From positions 1-64,000 of the forward strand of contig JADKCK010000014.1 of assembly GCA_016718845.1 (NCBI GenBank): DNA of 64,000 nt, in the 5' to 3' direction. Position numbers and translations under genes: made by a program. The stretch is from Sphingobacteriales bacterium. GTDB lineage: Bacteria; Bacteroidota; Bacteroidia; Chitinophagales; UBA2359. The stretch's first letter is position 1, and every line of letters starts with the position of its first letter. Shown here piece after piece: positions 59,243 through 64,000 of the stretch. The notes below the pieces were generated by a model that worked only from the letters and a program-made list of their open reading frames with translations, had not been told where the DNA came from and did no database searches.

Positions 59243-62200
59243 TTACGGAGCCCATGCACCACTATTAGGCGCACATCCCGGAGCACAGATACTTACATTG
59301 GTAGGGGCAATAACCGATTGTATACAACCTGGGAAGGCAGGCGTTACACCATTATCGGGCGAAACATTTCCGTTATTGCCGCCTAAGTAATCTAGTCGAA
59401 TAGTGTGTGCCCCCACACCCAACAATACTGGCGAAATTTGTGTAACAGGTGTTCCTGTTGCTGTAGCTGGCGGAGTACTACTATCAATATAAAAGGTGGC
59501 AGCTCCAGCAGGTCCCGAATCGGTGTGGTTAGCCCCTAGTATAAAAGCGGCATCGCTGGTGCAAAATGCAGCAGGTACGGCAGGGCTAAATATTGGGTCG
59601 GGATAAGCACATTTATTTGAGCCTGAAACAAGCCCTAGTACTGTACCCGCAGCAATACCAAATTGGTTTCCGGCAGCAGCCGTTACCTCAAAAGTAGCCG
59701 TATAACCAATGTTGTCTACATGCTGAAAAATAGGTGTATCCCAACGTGTAAAGCCCTGGTTATAGGTTAGTATTGTTCCGTTAGTCAATCCAATAGTTCC
59801 TGTTGAACTTTGAACAGTTATAACAAAATCGCTCGGCACCGAAGTAATAGACCCAATGGTTTGAGGAACAAAAGTTACACCTGCCAACTCATTAAACGTA
59901 CCATTGACAAGCGTAGAAGCATCGTTTTGGCAAATACATGGGTCAAAGAAACCAAAGTTAAAGGTAAAACCTGTACATGCTCCAACTGTTACATTAGTAC
60001 TTGCCGTTGATGTACAGCCATTTGCAGTTGTTACCGTTACGGTATAATCGCCCGACATAGCAGCCGTTGCTCCGGGGCGGTTAATACTAGCAGTATTTGC
60101 TGCATAAGCATTTGGTCCGCTCCACGCATAAGTTGCTGCACTAGCAGGCAAAGCGCTTAAACTAATAGCTGCTCCACAAGCTACGTTAGTAGTTCCTGTA
60201 ATACTAGCCGAAACTGGAGTACAAACACCAGGGGCAGTAGTCACTGTACTTGTTGGACTTGATACCAAATTGTCTATGCCGCAATTACAACGTGTAAGTA
60301 TAGTAATAGGCGTTGTTTGGTTATAAGTAGGCAAGGTTGTGCTCCACAAAGTTCCATTATCGGTAGAATATTGTAGCGTAGAACCAACAGGGCAGCTACC
60401 TAACGGAGCCGCAACTACACCACCTCCTAATGTACAAGCCGTGCAAGTACTTTGGTTATTGATTACGACAGCAGGGGCAGCAGCAGTTAAAACAGGACAT
60501 ATAGGCACGCAACTAACCGTTGCTGAACTAGTAGCCGTACAGCCATTACCCGATGTAACCGTTACTGTATAGGTATTGTCTGCCAAGCCAGTAAACAAAC
60601 CACTTGTTTGCGAGCCAGTACCTATGTCGTAACTTAATGTAGCTACACCAGTAGCCGTAGTAGTTAAGGTGCCTGTGCCTGTACCACCCGAACAACCTGC
60701 CGTAAAGGAGGTAATTATGGGTGTAGTAATATCCTGCATAACTTCGGTGGTAGCTGTTGCGGTGCAACCGTTGGCACTTGTTACCGTTACGGTATAAGTA
60801 CCCGCCGTGCTAACTGTTGAAGAACCGCCGCTGTATGCGTAAGTTCCGCTACCTGTGCCTGTTAAGGTAACACTAGTTGTGGTACATGTTAATGGACCGT
60901 TGTTGTTTAAACCTGCTGTTGGTGTTGTGCAAGTACCGGGTACAGTAGTAACCGTTTGAATGGCACTTTTACAAGCATTCAAATCTACACAAGCATAATA
61001 AATAGTTTGTGCTGGACCTGATTGTGCATATACTGGGGCAGTAGTAGTAGCCCCCATTGTACCCGCTGCATCAGTATAATAAGTAAGCGTGCTATTAGTA
61101 CAAGCAGTTATTACGGTAAAACTTCCACCACTCGGAGAACAACCAGTAGTACAAGTACTATTGGTAACCGTAATTAGGGGGTTTGATGGCAGATTAATAG
61201 TTGTAGTAGTCGTAGCGGTACAACCTTCTACATCATCAATCAATAAATTTATGGTGCCAAACGGAATGCTAGTTACCGTACCTGTCGTATTGTCGGGGGT
61301 ATAATTTAGCGTACCTGCTGTAACATTACTGTTGTCGTAGTTATAGACCGTAAAGCCGCCACTGCCGCCAGTTATAGCAAATGCTACATCGTAATCCGAC
61401 CCATTGCAGGTAGTACTTGTTATGGCAATGCCAAAATCGGGTAGCACATCTTTATCAATATGTATCGTATCGCCAAAGCAACCGCCTAATTGTGGCGTAA
61501 CAATGTACGTAACGGTGCCCGTTGTCGAGCCTGTATTGTTCAATACATCGGTAATGTATATGGTAGGTGTATTGTTGATACTTGTTGGTATGGCATTGTT
61601 GGCAAAACCTGTTACAGTGCCTGCCGTATTGCTCGCTGTCCAGGTTACTTGTAAGCCTGCTATATCGCTAGACAATGATATGTCGGCTGATACATTATCG
61701 CAAATGTAAAAATTATCGTAGATAAACGTCAAACTTCTGCTAACCGTTACGGTAGTAGCTGCAGCAGCCGATAAATCCATACAGGATATCACCGTAGGTG
61801 ATGCCAATAATGGGTCTCCGTCGTTGTCTGTTATCACATTAGCATCGCCCACTATTATGGTGCTTGTGCCATTGGTTATATCTGCTGTGCCAAACTCGGC
61901 TAAGCTATATACCAAACTATATACACTGTATGTAATGTCGGCATTAGTGGCATTGGCAGGTGCCGTAAGTGCGGCTATTGTCGTTTGGTTATCTACAATA
62001 ACACCGCTCGCATTATCTACCAACAAATACAAGCGGGCATAGCCTACCACAAGCGGAGTGACATCGGCGGCTGTTGAGCCTGTTAAGGTGCCGCCATCTT
62101 GGCAAAGGGTGCTTGGCGTGATACTACCTGTGGGGGCAGCAGCAACAGCTGAGCAAGTTGGTGTGCAACTAACGGTAGCTGTGCTTGTAGCAGAACAACC

Positions 62201-63403
62201 ATTACCTCCGGTAACTGTTACAGTATAGATATTATCTGCCAATCCGCTAAACGAACCACTTGTTTGCGACCCAGCACCTATGTTGTAACTTAAGGTAGCC
62301 GCACCCGTAGCAGTGGTGTTTAATGTACCAGTACCTGCTCCACCAGCACAACCTGCTGTGAAAGATGTAATTACAACTTGTGGACTGTTAGTAGTATTAG
62401 TAACGTCAGAGGTACAACCTTCCATATCTTCGAGAGTTAGGTTCAGCATACCATACGGAATGCCTGTTACTGTTCCTGTGGCATTATCGGGTGTATAAAC
62501 TACCGTACCTGCATCGTTATAAACAGTAAACCCGCCACTGCCGCCAGTTATAGCAAAAGCTACATTATAATCAGTTCCATTACAAGTAGTAGATGTTATA
62601 GCAATACTTAAATTAGGTAATATTGTTTGAGTAATGGTAATTGGATTACCAAAGCAACTGCCTAATTGGGGTGTAACGATGTAATTAACAGTAGCTGGAC
62701 TTGCACTTGTATTACTAAGTACATCGGTAATATCGAAAGAGCCAACTGCGTTAATGGTAACAGGAGTAGCTTGATTAGTGAAGCCCGTTACACCACCTGC
62801 ACTGCTTGCTGTCCAGGTTACTTGTAAGCCTGCTATATCACTCGAAAGGTCAATATTAGCAGGTGTGTTGCCACAGATATAGAAGTTATCATAAATAAAA
62901 TCTAAACTCTTGCCAACGGTTACGGTAGTAGCTGCTGCAGGCGATAAATCCATACAAGAAGCTACCGTAGGGGTTGCCAACAATGGGTCGCCATCGTTAT
63001 CAGTTATCACATTGGCATCGCCCACTATTATGGTGCTTGTGCCATTGGTGATATCTGCTGTACCAAACTCGGCTAAGGTATACACTAAGCTGTAAACGCT
63101 ATAAATAATGTCGGCATTAGTGGCATTGGCAGGTGCTGTAAGTGCCGCTACGGTTGTTTCGTTATCTACAACAATGCCAGTTGCATTATCTACCAACAAA
63201 TACAAACGAGCATAACCACTAGCAAGTGTTGTTGCATCGGCGGCGGTTGAGCCTATTAAGGTGCCACCTTGTTGACAAAGCGTGCTTGGTGTGATACTAC
63301 CTGTAGGGGCAGCAGCAACGGCACTACATTGTCCGTTAGCTTCTTGGTAAAGGAAGCAAGATGCAAAAAGTAAAAAAAACAATGATTTAAATTTTATTTC
63401 CAT
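59243..63403 (-). CDS. Large secreted repeat adhesin (SprB/Ig-like repeats)
   Basis: 1,386 residues from the ATG at 63403 (an ATG 15 bases upstream is also possible). The signal peptide is EIKFKSLFFLLFASCFLYQE, with cleavage near ANG. Two long repeats of about 390 residues follow, each starting CSAVAAAPTGSITPSTLCQ. Inside each are VITDNDGDPLLA, SLDFIYDNFYIC and a SprB-like unit CNGTDYNVAFAITGGSGGFT followed by YTVTVTGGNGCSATSTATVS. Further Ig/SprB-like units and cysteine pairs lie in the last third. The composition is Thr/Ala/Gly/Asn-rich and nearly free of Lys and Arg, as in gliding adhesins. No type A sorting tail is seen; the end is ICAPGCAPNSGAWAP, so export by another T9SS signal or another route is open. 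No frameshift over 4 kb. Confidence 0.7.
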   Translation of the reverse strand: MEIKFKSLFFLLFASCFLYQEANGQCSAVAAAPTGSITPSTLCQQGGTLIGSTAADATTLASGYARLYLLVDNATGIVVDNETTVAALTAPANATNADIIYSVYSLVYTLAEFGTADITNGTSTIIVGDANVITDNDGDPLLATPTVASCMDLSPAAATTVTVGKSLDFIYDNFYICGNTPANIDLSSDIAGLQVTWTASSAGGVTGFTNQATPVTINAVGSFDITDVLSNTSASPATVNYIVTPQLGSCFGNPITITQTILPNLSIAITSTTCNGTDYNVAFAITGGSGGFTVYNDAGTVVYTPDNATGTVTGIPYGMLNLTLEDMEGCTSDVTNTTNSPQVVITSFTAGCAGGAGTGTLNTTATGAATLSYNIGAGSQTSGSFSGLADNIYTVTVTGGNGCSATSTATVSCTPTCSAVAAAPTGSITPSTLCQDGGTLTGSTAADVTPLVVGYARLYLLVDNASGVIVDNQTTIAALTAPANATNADITYSVYSLVYSLAEFGTADITNGTSTIIVGDANVITDNDGDPLLASPTVISCMDLSAAAATTVTVSRSLTFIYDNFYICDNVSADISLSSDIAGLQVTWTASNTAGTVTGFANNAIPTSINNTPTIYITDVLNNTGSTTGTVTYIVTPQLGGCFGDTIHIDKDVLPDFGIAITSTTCNGSDYDVAFAITGGSGGFTVYNYDNSNVTAGTLNYTPDNTTGTVTSIPFGTINLLIDDVEGCTATTTTTINLPSNPLITVTNSTCTTGCSPSGGSFTVITACTNSTLTYYTDAAGTMGATTTAPVYAQSGPAQTIYYACVDLNACKSAIQTVTTVPGTCTTPTAGLNNNGPLTCTTTSVTLTGTGSGTYAYSGGSSTVSTAGTYTVTVTSANGCTATATTEVMQDITTPIITSFTAGCSGGTGTGTLTTTATGVATLSYDIGTGSQTSGLFTGLADNTYTVTVTSGNGCTATSSATVSCVPICPVLTAAAPAVVINNQSTCTACTLGGGVVAAPLGSCPVGSTLQYSTDNGTLWSTTLPTYNQTTPITILTRCNCGIDNLVSSPTSTVTTAPGVCTPVSASITGTTNVACGAAISLSALPASAATYAWSGPNAYAANTASINRPGATAAMSGDYTVTVTTANGCTSTASTNVTVGACTGFTFNFGFFDPCICQNDASTLVNGTFNELAGVTFVPQTIGSITSVPSDFVITVQSSTGTIGLTNGTILTYNQGFTRWDTPIFQHVDNIGYTATFEVTAAAGNQFGIAAGTVLGLVSGSNKCAYPDPIFSPAVPAAFCTSDAAFILGANHTDSGPAGAATFYIDSSTPPATATGTPVTQISPVLLGVGAHTIRLDYLGGNNGNVSPDNGVTPAFPGCIQSVIAPTNVSICAPGCAPNSGAWAP

Positions 63404-63837
63404 AAGTCTGAAAATCACCTAATTTACAATATGTAAAATATTAAAATATCGAGTAATAGTAAAGTCATTTTGCTGAATATAAAGATACACTCATTGGCAA
63501 CAACAACAGATAACTATGATTACTCAATACTTATTATTTTGGCAAAAAATTAGCCTATGTTATTTTGCATAGACAGAAGATAGGTAAATACGGTTCAATG
63601 TACTGCTAATTATAACTTTGTCTTTATTTTAGCATTAAAAAAATATTACATCTATTTAGTACTTACACAATTGAGTAGTTTGCTTAGCAAGTCAAGTAGT
63701 TAGTATCGAAAATATCTCAATAGCTATTTTGCGTTACAAAAATCTATTGAGATTTAGTATCTGCAATTTACTATTTAATGATATTTATCGATTATAACTA
63801 ATCATGATATTACAATTAAATGGCATACGAATTTGCA

Positions 63838-63886
63838 TATAAAAAGTGCACTTCCTTTCTCCATAGGGTTAGGAGTGCACTTTTTC
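63838..63886. terminator. Terminator at the end of the T9SS-tail gene
   Basis: AAAAAGTGCACTTCCT pairs with AGGAGTGCACTTTTT (63871-63885) with one bulge, with A/T runs outside. It lies 50 bases past the stop of the minus-strand gene at the right edge. The stretch 63404-63837 upstream of the adhesin holds only a weak TATCTTTA box (63481-63488, minus strand). Confidence 0.65.
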
Positions 63887-63935
63887 ATTTTTAATAGGGT
63901 GTATTAATAACTAATACCAATACACCCATTCACCA

Positions 63936-64000
63936 CTAATAACTAATCATTGCTTTTACCAGCATTTTCTTACCATTAGCATTGGTCATTTCTACAAAGT
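63936..64000 (-). CDS. C-terminal tail of a T9SS cargo protein (cut by window edge)
   Basis: The last 20 codons read FVEMTNANGKKMLVKAMISY followed by TAG at 63936-63938. The pattern F-V-x-x-T-N-x-x-G-x-x-x-x-x-K is the end of a type A T9SS sorting domain. Nothing of the mature protein is inside the window, so its function is unknown. Confidence 0.5.
   Translation of the reverse strand, partial: FVEMTNANGKKMLVKAMISY

Overview
The window comes from a low-GC member of the Bacteroidota. The evidence is a gliding-motility gldC gene, type IX secretion (T9SS) C-terminal tails, promoters of the TTTG-N20-TAnnTTTG type, starts without Shine-Dalgarno sequences, a bacterial alpha-2-macroglobulin and an mraW-ftsL-ftsI block. 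Saprospirales or Chitinophagales is a guess. No rRNA, tRNA or CRISPR array was seen.

Layout. 1-13 kb: housekeeping genes (rnhA fragment, GrpB family, ligA, M23 peptidase, gldC, Usp, YihY, cryptochrome DASH, an Rpn-like protein, DUF4258, ArsC family, rsmB) plus a decayed PIN-domain toxin-antitoxin pair. 14.2-15.4 kb: C/G homopolymer sequence that looks like an assembly artefact. 16-18 kb: a predicted Vps62 / aerolysin-like / LamG pore-forming protein. 18-32 kb: dnaE, broken T9SS-tailed genes, a 160-bp MITE, plsC, tyrA, a GH13 glucosidase, mnmA, DUF4286 and trpE. 32-46 kb: one minus-strand block with a broken Rpn-like gene, a caspase / alpha-beta-hydrolase fusion, two paralogous XPB/Ssl2-N-like proteins, a SNF2 ATPase and a nuclease-methyltransferase fusion. 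It resembles a defence island and is the best candidate for an undescribed system. 46-52 kb: a hypothetical gene and ftsI-ftsL-rsmH. 52-64 kb: alpha-2-macroglobulin, a 1,386-residue repeat adhesin and the end of a T9SS cargo gene.

The spaces between genes are rich in structure. There is a 77-bp dispersed hairpin element in four copies, G-free tandem arrays just before many start codons, GGCTGTCCGCT arrays just after several stop codons, a 106-bp tandem array of about nine copies and a 21-bp array of 14 units.

About ten genes carry what look like one-base frameshifts. With the homopolymer tracts, this suggests uncorrected long-read consensus errors, so most of these genes may be intact in the organism. 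The exceptions are the PIN pair, the T9SS fragments and two small ORFs with in-frame stops, which look truly decayed.
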